The position numbers and the translations under genes are program-made. DNA of 64,000 bases from Mesaphorura yosii (Eukaryota; Arthropoda; Collembola; Poduromorpha; Tullbergiidae), in the NCBI GenBank assembly GCA_009869945.1, contig WIXG01000179.1, positions 1 to 64,000 of the forward strand, written 5' to 3'. Positions 39,059 through 50,098 of the stretch are shown here, piece by piece. Every line of letters begins with the position of its first letter. The first letter of the stretch is position 1. Below the pieces are notes generated by a model. It was not told the DNA's origin and did no database searches. It worked only from the letters and a program-made list of their open reading frames with translations.

Positions 39059-40604
39059 ATGCAAGTGACACTGTCACTCTTACAATTAGTCGCCCTTTCT
39101 GCAGTTACGTTTTCGTCAAATTCGTTTTTCTACGGTTCGAATTCAAGTTGGGAAATTGTTCACGGAGACTCGATTGATCGTACAACACAACAGTTTCAAA
39201 GCCGTTTCAAGTTGCATCCTTTCGCCAAATTAGACGCGGTGAGATTCAGCTACTGCCTTTGTGACGGTGTTGATTGTGTTCATGATTGCTGTTTAATTTT
39301 AGCCCCAGCTTATTTCCTTTCGTGGGTATCTAGCGGAGGTCCATCGCCTCGTGACGCAAGATGGATTTGTGCTCGAACTACATCGAATTCCCCAGGGAAA
39401 GGTCGCCAGTATTAGTACTTATTCACCGTTTCTGTCTGGAACCCGAAACGTGACAGTGACAGGCCGGTCTCCGGTGCTTATACAACATGGTAACTTCCAG
39501 TCCTCAGTCGATTGGCTTCTGAATGAAAAGGACGACAATTGCTTGCCACTGCTGTTAGCGAATGTCGGGTACGATGTTTGGCTCGGCAATTTTCGTGGAA
39601 ATCTCTACTCAAGCAAGCACGTCAAATACAAGAATACTGATCCAAAATATTGGAACTTCAGGCAAATATTTTCAATCTGCGCACAGATTTACTCTTTCTA
39701 AATTGTTACTAATTACGCATATTATGTGATGCAGCGCACATGAAATTGCCGTCTACGACTTGCGTGCAATGATCGACTACATTTTGTGGACAACGAATCA
39801 CAGGCAGCTGCACTACATCGGGTTTTCTCTCGGGACAACTGCTTTCTTTATGCTGCTGGCGCATTCTCCTGCCTACAACTCGAAGATTCGACTTGGAGTG
39901 AGTTTGGGAACGGCCGTGTACCAGCACCATTCAAGAATGTTGAAAAGTTCGTGCGCATGGATTTCGTTTCTGGAAGTAAGTCCTGCAACTTCTTATATCT
40001 ATGATTTTCAGTAGAACTTTTTATTATGTGGTCCTCTTTCGCTCTCGTGTTCCAGGCTGCTGTCCAAGTCGCTGGTCATTTTCCAATTCCTTCTCCACTG
40101 CTCGCTAAATCAATTCGCCGATACATTCCTCACTTATGCAATCATCGCACGTTCATAATCATCCCCAACATTTGCTGGTTGATGTGGTCGCTCAGTTGGG
40201 GCTTTGACGGCCTGCAAATAACAAAGTACCGAATCTCTCTGCTGCTGTCCAAAATTCCAAACAGTTCATCGTCGAAAACAGCGATCCACATTTGCCACAT
40301 TGTCAACAGACAGGCATTTACGTACTACGACTACGGAAGAAAGAAGAATTTAAGGCGATACGGATCGGCAGTCCAGCCTGAGTACAATTTGTCAGCTGTC
40401 ACGGCTCCAATCAGCCTGTTTTACGCTCCGAAGGACCTTGTGTCCGTATTGGAGGATGTGAATCTCTTAGCCAGCCAAATTCCCAATTTGGTCGACTTGT
40501 ACCGTGTTCCGTACGCACGATTTAATCACATTGACTTTGTATTTGCGAGGCACGCCAAAGAATTAGTATACCAGCATGTTCTAAATACAATGGCCAGATT
40601 CTAA
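39059..40604 (+). CDS. Acid lipase-like alpha/beta hydrolase 2 (LIPA/LIPF family)
   Basis: Paralogue of the lipase at 17585-19308. Exons: 39059-39238, 39303-39661, 39735-39975 and 40056-40604; 1329 nt, 442 aa. A signal peptide (MQVTLSLLQLVALSAVTF) starts the protein. Landmarks are FRGYLAEVHRLVTQDGF, LIQHGNFQSSVDW, ANVGYDVWLGNFRG and HEIAVYDLRAMIDYI. The nucleophile elbow GFSLGTT keeps Ser and a normal final Gly. The Asp in FYAPKDLVS and the His in FNHIDFVF fit the triad. The second intron starts with GC (39662). The stop codon TAA (40602-40604) overlaps the arginase stop on the other strand. The product is probably a secreted or lysosomal neutral-lipid or sterol-ester hydrolase. Confidence 0.9.
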
Positions 40605-41928
40605 GTTCGTTTGAGTATTTTCTCGCTTGGGATTGGAATGCCAGCTCTATGGTACCCAAACGCATGGATTAAAAGCTGCTTAACTGCCTCGGCCGTTTTT
40701 GCGACGTCCTGTGCCGTCCCAAGGGCAGGGTTCACTTCCACCAAATCCATGGACACTAAATTGCCGGATTGGTAAACTTCTTCCAAAATTGCAACGCCTT
40801 CGCGCAGAGTCAGACCACCAGGCACTGAATAAAGAAACACGAATTTGACATTTTTCGCTTCTTCTTACACACTGTCAATTATTTTACCTGGCGTGCCTGT
40901 CGTCGTGACCTCATTCACGTCAAGTGCGTCGATGTCATAGCTGACATGCAAGGGTAGTTTACGCCCTGGACAGATTCGGTCCAACGCCAACTGCGTAACT
41001 TTCCGAATTCCGTGCAAGTCGACATCTTTCATACTGTACGCGTGTATGCCCAACATGTTCATGATTGTCCTGTTTATAGTTTTCAAGAAACATAACAAAA
41101 GTTATGCGCAAAGATCAGATCGCAACCAGGACGAAAGTTAACCTCTCTGCAGGGTCCACATCTCGCAGTCCAATGTACGCGAGATTTGCGGCAGTCACTC
41201 GCGGCGTGATCCAAGTGAATTCAGGATACTTGTCCACATAGCTTGTCAGCTCCTTGAGCACAAAGGACAAGCTCATCCCGTGCATATTTCCAGAGTAGGA
41301 TGTTGACGGTGTATTCAAGTCACAATGAGCGTCGATCCAAAGAACTGCCAGGTCATTATGGACGGAGGACGCTCCGTGCAGTGTACCGATTCCAAGTGAG
41401 TGGTCGCCACCCAGCGTCAGGCATATTCGCCCCTCTTGAAGCACTTTCGCCACCGCGTCTGACAGCGTTTTATTCACCGCTGCCACATCCTTCAGATTCT
41501 TGGGGCCGGATGTTGTTTCTTGCTTCGTGTTTGGTGGAATGAGAATGTCGCCATAGTCTTTGACGTCCTGCCCAACTAAAATACGATTGAAGACCAAATG
41601 ACCGGATGAATGTAGGACTGTTTATGCAATCATGAATTTGAGCCGTACCTTGATCTCGAAGGACTTCTACGAACCCAGAGCTTCGACAGACCTTCGGACC
41701 GTCGGCCACTCCGTGCTTTGCCTGTCCTCGATCAATTGGCGCTCCTAGCACACCGATCTTCAACTTTCGGACGGAGCATTGTTCGCCAGCGCTGCGTGCT
41801 GCATTTAAACTGAGAAATCGGCTACGTAATTGGGCTACATTTGAGCTGGTGACAGGCTCAGTTGAATTTTTTGTCAGTACAGTGTGGAGCTGATTGCTGT
41901 ATTTAAGGAGACGCTTCGACATTGCCAT
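40601..41928 (-). CDS. ARG: Arginase, probably mitochondrial (arginase-2-like)
   Basis: Arginase, a manganese enzyme that splits arginine into ornithine and urea. Exons: 41928-41649, 41575-41143, 41069-40888 and 40824-40601; 1119 nt, 372 aa. All metal ligands are visible: His in GGDHSLG, Asp/His/Asp in IDAHCDLNTP and Asp/Asp in SYDIDALD. NMHGMSLSF and GGLTLREG are further family motifs. The first ~50 residues (MAMSKRLLKYSNQ then RSRFLSLNAARSAG) are rich in Arg/Ser with few acids, like a mitochondrial presequence. The reading frame stays open upstream to 42195 with more ATGs, so a longer N-terminus is possible; I prefer the ATG at 41928. The gene is convergent with lipase 2 and the two stop codons share bases. 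Confidence 0.93.
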
Positions 41929-42660
41929 TTCCGACACACTAGAAACGGAACTGTTTAGCTCACTGCGATGAGATGTCAAAATCGAGGAAAAAGACCGGCG
42001 TGGTGTTCTGAGATGCTGACTCAACCAAATGCACTGCTGTGCTGTCTTGTAACTTGAAATGATCTCAGTGCGTTCATGTTTGCTTTTTATCTCTACTATT
42101 AATTTATCGGTGGTCTGTGTCTGGCGCATGATGCTGATTCTTGCACAAAAGTTGAAGTGACGATTTATAATTACACAACTCGAAGAATATTCCATTGCAT
42201 AATCTGTGCTTACTCTGAAATGGAATGGAGCCTTCTTTGTCGTGTCATCTTTCGATGGGTAGAGTTAATGGGATCAACACCAAGGCTTCAATATCATCGC
42301 TCATCACCTCACTGCTGTGTCTTTCCCCTGAGACCTGATTATCTTGCTTAGCAGCTGAACTTTGACCTCTCATAGTACATTCAATATAAAGAATGGAATT
42401 CTGTGCTGTGTGGTCGGCATGATTCATATAAAGTGTATGGATGGATTTGGTCGCCTTTCTGTTGTTAACTATGAGCACGCATCGACTTAATTTTGGCTGT
42501 AGGAAGTGTATGCGGTTGAATTCGGCGGATATGACCAGTATGAGCTTCCTCAACTCGTAATTCCAAGGTGTGGTGCCTTTTGCCCTTTTCATTACGCATT
42601 CTGAATTCCAGATAGTGACAACAATAAGGCGGGTGGGCTGCTGTAGAGTCAAGTCGCATA
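41929..42660. other. Intergenic region between arginase and the proline-rich gene
   Basis: Divergent promoter region of about 730 bp. Apart from the open upstream extension of the arginase frame, nothing is recognised. Confidence 0.4.
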
Positions 42661-43208
42661 ATGCATTTAATCAAGTTTGTGTCGATTTCCAAATTAATCC
42701 TTCTTGCATCCGCGTTGGCACACACAAGCACAGTTGCGGACGCCCAAGAAAATGTAAGTGCTCTTTGGTACTGTTCATAGTTCTATTCTTAAAATCTTTC
42801 AACATTTCGACACAAAGTATTTGTTGTGACTAGGCGGAACCTGATGCCGACCTTGCCAACACATTTGGAAGAGTTGGGTCGCCTGGATGGGCCCCCAGTT
42901 TTCCTGGTCGGGGCGACGACGAATTCATTGAGTACGTCAACGAGAATGAAATCGATTCCAAGCCATCATCTTCTCATCCTCCTGCACCGGCTGCAGTCCC
43001 AGCGCAGCCACCTGTGCCACCGCCTGTGGAGCCACAGCCAAACACGCCCGCTGGAAGGAACGATCCCGATATTTTTGAAACCACGCGACGTTATGAGCCT
43101 CCACCAACTCCACCACCAAAGCTACCGTGGTACAAGCGTATTGGAAATTATGCGAAGAAGAAGTGGAATGAGTTCAAGTACAGATGGAGAGGGTATACAC
43201 CGTTGTGA
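42661..43208 (+). CDS. Small secreted proline-rich protein with basic C-terminus
   Basis: No known family recognised. Exons 42661-42753 and 42834-43208 give 155 aa. A signal peptide (about residues 1-28, ISKLILLASALAHTS) is followed by an acidic stretch (GDDEFIEYVNENEIDSK) and then a Pro/Ala linker (PPAPAAVPAQPPVPPPVEPQ). The last ~35 residues are aromatic and strongly basic (PWYKRIGNYAKKKWNEFKY then RWRGYTPL). The layout of signal, acidic pro-region and cationic amphipathic tail resembles precursors of secreted peptides such as antimicrobial peptides, but no processing site is obvious, so this is a guess. AATAAA lies at about 43253. It is followed on the same strand by a secreted PEBP. Confidence 0.75.
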
Positions 43209-43373
43209 AGTGCAAACGCAATTTGCGTCATTCGAAATGAAAGCTGAATAATAATAAACAGATCAAGTGCGAGTGATTCTCGTTCCGCATTGCAAAATTA
43301 CGGTTAAGATAGAATTTGGTGGAGACAATTTAGTTAATATTTGCATTGAATCCACGAAATCGAGCACTCATCA

Positions 43374-44289
43374 ATGAGTTTGCCCCGTTTGCAGTCTTTC
43401 GTGTGCGTGTGGTTTTTTGCGATGTCTCATTTTGCGTTCTTCATTTTCTTGAGTTGCGGTTGCATTTGCACTCAGCTTGCTGTGCTCGCGCTTGGCTCGC
43501 TGAAGGACAGCGACGGCGACTACAGCTCATACCTGCGAAAAATCATCGTGCGCAATGGGATCATACCTCAACTGATTGACACGGAACCCTCCGCGTTGCT
43601 CCACGTTCGATTTGACGCGACGCGAGTTTATCCTGGAATGGAACTGACGCCGACGGATACGAAGGACGAGCCAAAGTACTTAAATTGGAAAGATGCTGGT
43701 CCCAGCAAGTTTCATTCTCTGCTTATGATTGGTAATACAAACACAACGTAAATTCGGCTCTGACAAATTCTAAGTGAAGAGTAAAGCCTTGCATTGTGTA
43801 GATCCTGACGCTCCGCGCCTCGAAAATCCCACGATGGCGGCGTTCAATGAAGAATCGAAATTGCAGTGGCAACATTGGCTTCTCGTCAACATTCCAGGCG
43901 CTGACGTGAGTCAGGCAGAGACCTTGTCTGTGTACGTCAGCCCAGGCCCGGCACAAGGTTCAGGACTCCATCATTACGTATTCCTCGTTTTTGAGCAGCC
44001 ACAGAAATTGCAATTCGATGAGCCGCATCTGAGGTATCGCTCACCAACAAATCGGTCAACATTCTCAGTGTCGTCGTTCATTACGAAATACAACTTGAAT
44101 CCAAAACCAGTTGCCGGAAACTTCTTTCTCTCTCAATGGGACGAGTATGTTCCGATTCTGTTCAAGCAAATGGACGCTGAGGCAGCGAAGGAAGAATCTG
44201 ACCCTGGGAATGGAGCTGGTTCACGAAGAAAAAGTGCTCATCTCTTTTTGCTATTTGTCTCTTGTTTAATGAAGAAACTGCTCGCATGA
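43374..44289 (+). CDS. Secreted phosphatidylethanolamine-binding protein (PEBP)
   Basis: PEBP/RKIP-type fold protein binding phospholipid head groups. Exons 43374-43731 and 43802-44289 give 281 aa, longer than typical cytosolic PEBP (about 190). It opens with a long hydrophobic signal sequence (FFAMSHFAFFIFLSCGC). Ligand-pocket motifs are LLMIDPDAP, WQHWLLVNIPG and SPGPAQGSGLHHYVFLVF. The usual P-x-G-T-G-x-H-R-Y appears as AQGSGLHHY. The C-terminus extends past the domain with a Gly/Ser/Arg linker and a hydrophobic end (SAHLFLLFVSCLMKKLLA), which might be a membrane anchor. The signal suggests a secreted or surface form; the role is unknown. Confidence 0.88.
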
Positions 44290-45492
44290 TTTACGACGAC
44301 TAGGCGACAGGGTCTTTGTGTCTCAAATTTTATGGCCTCTGCTGACACAGCGACTATTTTGGGTTTTCATGTGCACTGAACTTAAGTACAGTTCATGGCA
44401 TGGCACATCCTTTATCATACAAACATAAATTGTGCACACTGCCACTGGCTGATAAATCAGCTCTCTTGATGAACCCACATGCTGATGACTTTGTTAGTTT
44501 GTTAGCATACGTAATATGGACGCAGGCTCACAAACTTAAATTTCTGTTGCAGTGTCATTAGCATGTGCATCGACAATTCTCATCCTCATCAGTGCTGAAG
44601 CTTTTGTTTGCTTTAGCCTTGAAATTTTGTTTCATTTCATTACAAATGTAAATTAGCAACGGTGAAGCAAAGTCAGACTCTTGCCTTGTGCTTTTGTCGG
44701 TGCTGGTGTCAGTCAGATCCAAATGACAGCTGTTCGAATCTCAATTAACTCCGGCGCAAGTCTATCGGCATTTTGGATTGGATTTCAATCACTTTAAATA
44801 ATTCCATTCTCACGCGCATCGCGAATCTCGTTGATTTCAAGACTTTTATTGTGTTAATTCAAGCCTTGTTTGCTGATAACAGCCACATTTTTTAAACCAT
44901 TGCAGTCATACAATAGAGACTATACACAAGTATACATTTCTCAGTTTGACCACAACACAATCATTGTTGAGGTGCTTTTTCCAAACTACCCGTCTGAATG
45001 CTCTCTCACTGTCAGGAGTGAAAGTGTTTGATTCGATGGCTGCTGGCTGGAGTAACCACCGAGAATAATTCCTAGACGAGAAAATTCGCACTTATTATCG
45101 AACTTTATCTTTATTTCCTCGAATCAGAACACTGAATAGTTAATTATACTTAGCTAAGAGGGGCAAATTACTTTATGTCCGAACTCTAGCTCTTCACAAT
45201 ACATAACTGAAATCGTAACGACTATTTTCACACAAAGAACGTACCACGAGCACAAAGAACACAATACAAAACCCTCCACTATAATAAGTGCTTATTACAG
45301 TGAGCCGTACAAAGTATTACAAATGCGAAAAGACATGAAATCATACTTACAAAAGTCTCCATACGCACTCATACATTTCTCACATTCCACAATCATCATG
45401 TCATTCAGAGATAAGTGTGGTTTTGAATCGAGTAATTACTATTAACGGACTACCGCAGACTAACACAGACGCAAGGCCCAGTTAGTTGCGGA
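44290..45492. other. Intergenic region
   Basis: About 1.2 kb, no coding sequence or RNA gene that I can support. Confidence 0.45.
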
Positions 45493-47605
45493 ATGACGAT
45501 GGTGGACTACGGCTCAACTCGAGAGAGACCGACCGCCGCAGCTACGAGAAACAACAACAATGGCTCCGTGCGCGTGCCAGGGTCAGTGCCAGTAGCACAA
45601 GAGAGGCTGGAACTGAAGAAAGAAATTGGACTTGTTGAAGGAACGGCCTTGACAATCGGCTCGATCGTCGGATCAGGTAAACTAACTTCCCAAGTACTTA
45701 CGTTAATATCTGCCTCTTACATTGCTTTTCTTGACTGTGACAGGAATTTTCATCTCACCGAAGGGTATCGTCGAAAATGTTGGCTCCGTTGGTCTCTCCC
45801 TGATTATATGGGCTGCATGTGGGCTCATCTCTATTGTCGGCGCAATGTGCTATGCGGAACTGGGAACATCGTTTCCAAGCTCTGGTGGCGAATACCATTA
45901 TTTGTACGTTGCATTCGGGCCACTGCCTGCATTCCTCTTCATTTGGGCTTCAGTTGTAATATTCGTGTAAGTCATTTCTCAACAATTTCTGGCTGTTAAG
46001 TTTAGAATTCAAGTACTTAATTGCTGCTGCTGTTAACTGTGAATTCACAGGCCATGCAACATTGCAGTCCTCGCGCTCTCGTTCTCTCAGTACGTAATCA
46101 AGCCGTTCTTCTCCTGCGATGACGCCGTGCCAGACTCGGCCTTGAGACTTCTGGCTGGTTCCGCCATTTGTACCGTCATATTTGTGAATTGTGTCAGTGT
46201 CAGGCTGGCTGCCGCAATACAAAATGTGTTTGGAGTGACAAAAGTGGTCAGTCTGGCCTTCATCGTTGTTCTTGGAATCATTGCTTTTGCTCAAGGTTGT
46301 TAGTACATTCCGCTACGGCTAGCAAACGCACATTGACTAAATTGATGCTGGGCGGTTGCAGGAAAAACGGAGAACTTTGAGCAACCTTTCGAAGGTTCAA
46401 CGACAGCCTTTGGGAGTATTGCATTGGCGTTCTTTTCTGGAATCTACGCATTTGGGGGCGCCAATACATTAAACTGTGTCATTGAAGAGGTCAAGAATCC
46501 ATCCAAGTAAGGAACTTAAAATTGAGATTCTGATGCCTGAAAGATTCTCATGAATCTGTGCTTTTGCAGGACTGTTCCTCGTTCTATTTACATTTCAATG
46601 GCGATTGTCATCGTCTTTTATTTATTCGTTAACGTCTGCTATTTTACTGTGCTGTCACCAGCAGACATGATTGCTTCCGACGCAGTCGCAGTTGTACGTA
46701 CACTATTTGATAGGCTCTCAGCATTTTCATGAAGATAATTTGGTAATTCTGACATCCCATGTTAATTAGTAGCTTTTTGGAGACAAAACTTTGGGCTCGG
46801 AGCTGACGTGGATTATTCCGGTGTTCGTCGCCATTTCAACATTTGGTGGACTCTTAATTAACATCATGCCTTATTCAAGGTAATCTTACGCTTTACTGTC
46901 GGTCTACTGTGAGATGTATCTGTATTAAAGGGGCTTTGAAATGATCTCCGATTTGAGACCGCGTTTGTTTTCCTGTTATTTTCAGAGCCATTTTTGTTGG
47001 TGCCCGAAACGGGCATTTTCCCGAAGTATTGTCGCATGTTCAGGTCACTCAACTTACGCCAATGCCGTCCTTACTATTCATGGTAACCTTTCTGATTACA
47101 GAATTCTTGGAATGCGTAAGATACAACCAAACTCATTCTGTATTTTTAATTTTAGTGTCTCCTGTCACTTGTCTACCTTTCCATCACCGATATATTCCAA
47201 CTGATCAACTATGCTGGCTTCTTATACGCGGTGGTGGCTGTTGCGACAGCAGGCGCACTTTTGTATCTACGTCGCACACGACCGAATCAACCCCGTCCCG
47301 TCAAGGTGGCCTTGTGGGTGCCGATCTCTTACTTGCTAGTCTCACTCTTCCTGTTTCTGTTACCAATCTACGAAGCACCCATCGAAGCAGCTGTCGGGTG
47401 TGCCATCGCATCAACTGGGTTGCCCGTCTACTACTTGTGCATTCGCCAGCCAAGAGTTAAAGCCTTGGAGAAACTTATTGAATTGCTCGACAGATTTCTG
47501 GAGTCGTGGACAATGTCCATTCAAAAGCTGCTGCTGTGTGTCCCGGCAGACAATGAAGAAGATGAGTTGATTGTGGCTTCAGTACCACAGTCGACAAAAC
47601 TTTAA
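45493..47605 (+). CDS. L-type amino acid transporter (SLC7, LAT/b0,+ type)
   Basis: Light-chain amino acid exchanger of the APC superfamily with twelve predicted membrane helices; such proteins normally pair with an SLC3 heavy chain at the plasma membrane. Exons: 45493-45676, 45744-45966, 46051-46295, 46362-46506, 46570-46693, 46773-46879, 46986-47082 and 47156-47605; 1575 nt, 524 aa. The helix 1 substrate motif is [15 protein letters not shown], and [18 protein letters not shown] follows. Helix 6 reads [16 protein letters not shown], then [26 protein letters not shown] matches the LAT consensus. After helix 3 the usual RP pair reads VPCN, an unusual change. The start is supported by a serine/asparagine-rich cytoplasmic tail before [13 protein letters not shown]. 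The intron at 46296 uses the weak donor GTTGTT. Confidence 0.92.
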
Positions 47606-47980
47606 TCTCAAATATTCAGTAAGCTGATTATAGAGGTTTCAGTTGTGAATAATAAGTGCCGGAACGCCCGTGCCCGCGTCCACCCATGCTTTTGTGAATA
47701 TGAAATATGAGTAATAAACGGTTCGCCTTCATTGACACACTTACTATTAGTGTTAATTGTTCGCAGTAATAACCAACCAACCCGTTTCAACCATCAGTCT
47801 TTAGGGAAGCTGGAACAGGAAGAGTGGACCTTTTGTACAGTTTTACATGTGACTGTGATTTAATAATTTCAAATGACAAGAAGCTTTGCAGATTGAGTTT
47901 TTACAATTTTGCAATGTTCGACTGGTCTGTCCAGTCTAGAGCAGTGTCGGACTGGTTCCAATACAATTGCAATTGAATAA
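47606..47980. other. Short gap between convergent genes
   Basis: It contains the 3' ends of the amino-acid transporter and of the minus-strand lipase. A plus-strand AATAAA is present near 47714. Confidence 0.45.
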
Positions 47981-49252
47981 TTAGTAGTATGGCGATGTTT
48001 GCACGTCGTAAACTCCCTTAGCGCTACAAAATGGAGTGATCAAGCTGTAAAATCGTTAGAAATTTTACACGGGCTCAAGTTGAACACTCACCTTGAAGGG
48101 CAGTATTCTCCGAATGGAATGGCAGACGAATCCGAGACACTGAAGGCCCTGATGGAGGGATCCAAGATGGACTTTGCAAAGTACTCCACTGCCAAGTTGT
48201 GGCTGCAAAATGTCTCGGTTCCGTCACATCCTGGTTGTGGGGCCTTTCCACCGTTTACCAAGAAGTCGGCCGTCGCGAATGCGCCGGAGTATCCGTAGCC
48301 TCCGTCGTTGGTGTGAAGTGAGTCCACGAAAATTGCGTCCGAGTCGTCGAGACGGTCTTTCTTCGCAATTCCTTGGAAGAGTGGACCAGCAGCGTCGGTG
48401 CCTGTGATGCGGCCGATCAGTTTTCCTGTATTCTGGTTGTAATGATAGCCGGCAATCCCCGCGATGTGAGCGCCCATGCTTTGACCAACTGTGTAAAAGA
48501 TTGAAGAAAGCGTTAAATTGTCCAAGTTAGAGACTCGTAAAAAATACGTATGCAAACCTATGTGGACGGATTCTGGACCGAGAGGAAGAAGGCCGTTTGT
48601 TTCCAGGAATTGAATGAATTCGAATGTTCGTTTTCCAACCACTTGGGCGTTGCCCTTCACGTTCGCATACAAGTTGATGATGAACAGATCGACGTTCGAA
48701 GCTGGAATTGTCGCCTTGTTTCCGGAGAGGTGGCCCCATTCGATGATGACTATGTTCGCGTCTGCCGCAAATCCAGCTCTCAAGTACGCTGCAACGATTG
48801 AAAAATAACACAATTATATGAGCGAATTTAGTTTCTGCACAAATAATTAAGGTTAGATGCTTGCTTGTACGCTTACCGTCTTTTATAGCTTGATCAGTGG
48901 TCAGATTTTGCATGAATCCACTCGAGTACAGGATCAGACGCTTGTTTGGATTGTATCTTGAGTTTCTCACCGATTCAACGTCATTGTACACGAGCACGTC
49001 GTGGTCAGTGGGATTTCTAGAAGTTTCCATTTTGATTTATGAAGCAACTCGCATAAGTGATTTGCGATTTACGAAAATGTTGCAAAATCTTTACCGTGAG
49101 TTAGGGAACAGGTAGAATCCAACCAATTCTGGGTCCTTGTGAACGCCTTCTACGAGCACTTCAGCATCTTCTGTCTCAGCACTTGGAACCACGCTTTGAC
49201 AAGAAAAGGGCACAATGGCCAACAAAGCAGCGAGCACGAAGATCGACTTCAT
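47981..49252 (-). CDS. Pancreatic-lipase-family lipase/phospholipase A1
   Basis: Secreted neutral lipase of the PNLIP/arthropod phospholipase A1 group. Exons: 49252-49095, 49016-48877, 48788-48558, 48488-48092 and 48023-47981; 969 nt, 322 aa. A signal peptide (MKSIFVLAALLAIVPFSC) leads to an N-terminal segment with NKRLILYSSGFMQN. The nucleophile elbow is VGQSMGAHIAG; Gln replaces the usual His before Ser, and the Ser is kept. The acid is Asp in ITGTDAAGPLF and the base is His in FCSHNLAVEYF. The short last exon ends KGVYDVQTSPYY, the family's usual end of the catalytic domain. There is no PLAT domain and no long lid, as in insect phospholipase A1-like lipases. Confidence 0.92.
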
Positions 49253-49350
49253 CTTGACTGACGAACAAAAATTGTGTACACAACTATTGAGTCAAAGTTT
49301 TCGGGTGGTTTTCGGAAGCTGAGTGGTGGGCAATGAAGGTTTATTCAATT

Positions 49351-49358
49351 CTTTTATA
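49351..49358 (-). promoter_or_regulatory. TATA box of the pancreatic-type lipase
   Basis: TATAAAAG on the minus strand, about 100 bp before the ATG at 49252. Confidence 0.55.
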
Positions 49359-49461
49359 AGGACGCAGCAAAACGCAAAATCATCGTCAGGCTCAATTGAT
49401 CTTCCGTGATTGCTATTTAGGATGAGGATAACAGATCATGAATTGATTTATGATCAATGAT

Positions 49462-49515
49462 ACAAATACGTGCATTAATCACGAATCACGCTTCATGATT
49501 AATGCACGTATTTGT
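49462..49515. repeat. Perfect 20-bp inverted repeat (hairpin)
   Basis: The arm acaaatacgtgcattaatca (49462-49481) is exactly complementary to 49496-49515, with a 14-nt loop. A partial copy of the arm (cgcacgtattt) follows near 49534. It sits in the upstream region of the minus-strand lipase, about 110 bp beyond its TATA box. Confidence 0.8.
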
Positions 49516-49529
49516 CAAATATTGCTGAA

Positions 49530-50098
49530 TTATCGCACGTATTTCGGGCTATAATTGTCCTAGACATTGACCTCGGACGTCAAACGGGCCGAGATCGATC
49601 ATAAATTCCGGCCAAAGTATAATCATACCCAAAGCAAATTGTTGATTCTACTAATCAAATGCCAATTAAGCAATAAAACTGCTAAACTCAAAAGCGAACC
49701 GCGAGTGATGAAACGCTTGAGAATTCAATCTAGTTGCATTGATCATGTTTTCAATGGTAATCTGGGCCATAAAGTAGGTTCGGCGTTTCGGGTGGAAAAA
49801 TTATGAAGTGTGAACCTCAGCGTACTGAAAGCGGGATTATGAATGCAGGATGACCCTGAGCACTGCCACTACCAAGTTCAAGATTATGTTTGCACGAGGC
49901 AAATTTAAAGACCATGGCGCAGTTTTGTTAACAAACTCCTAGCATTTATTAACACACCTACATTGCAACATTTGATGCATAACTACAAAATAAAAACGAT
50001 TATGACATAGAATGACTATTTTAAGGCTCATCCCGGAAAAGTTAAGCTAATGCATTTAACAACAGGTTTTGACAAGGGAATTATAAATACACTATTTG
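49530..50098. other. Intergenic region
   Basis: No gene recognised; it contains the 3' flank of the glycine-rich gene. Confidence 0.4.

Noticed and set aside
41929-42195. N-terminal extension of the arginase frame
   Set aside because: It is open with ATGs, but the ATG at 41928 already gives a presequence and normal arginase length; kept as an alternative only.
49567-49806. 79-codon plus ORF
   Set aside because: Random composition in intergenic sequence; no support.
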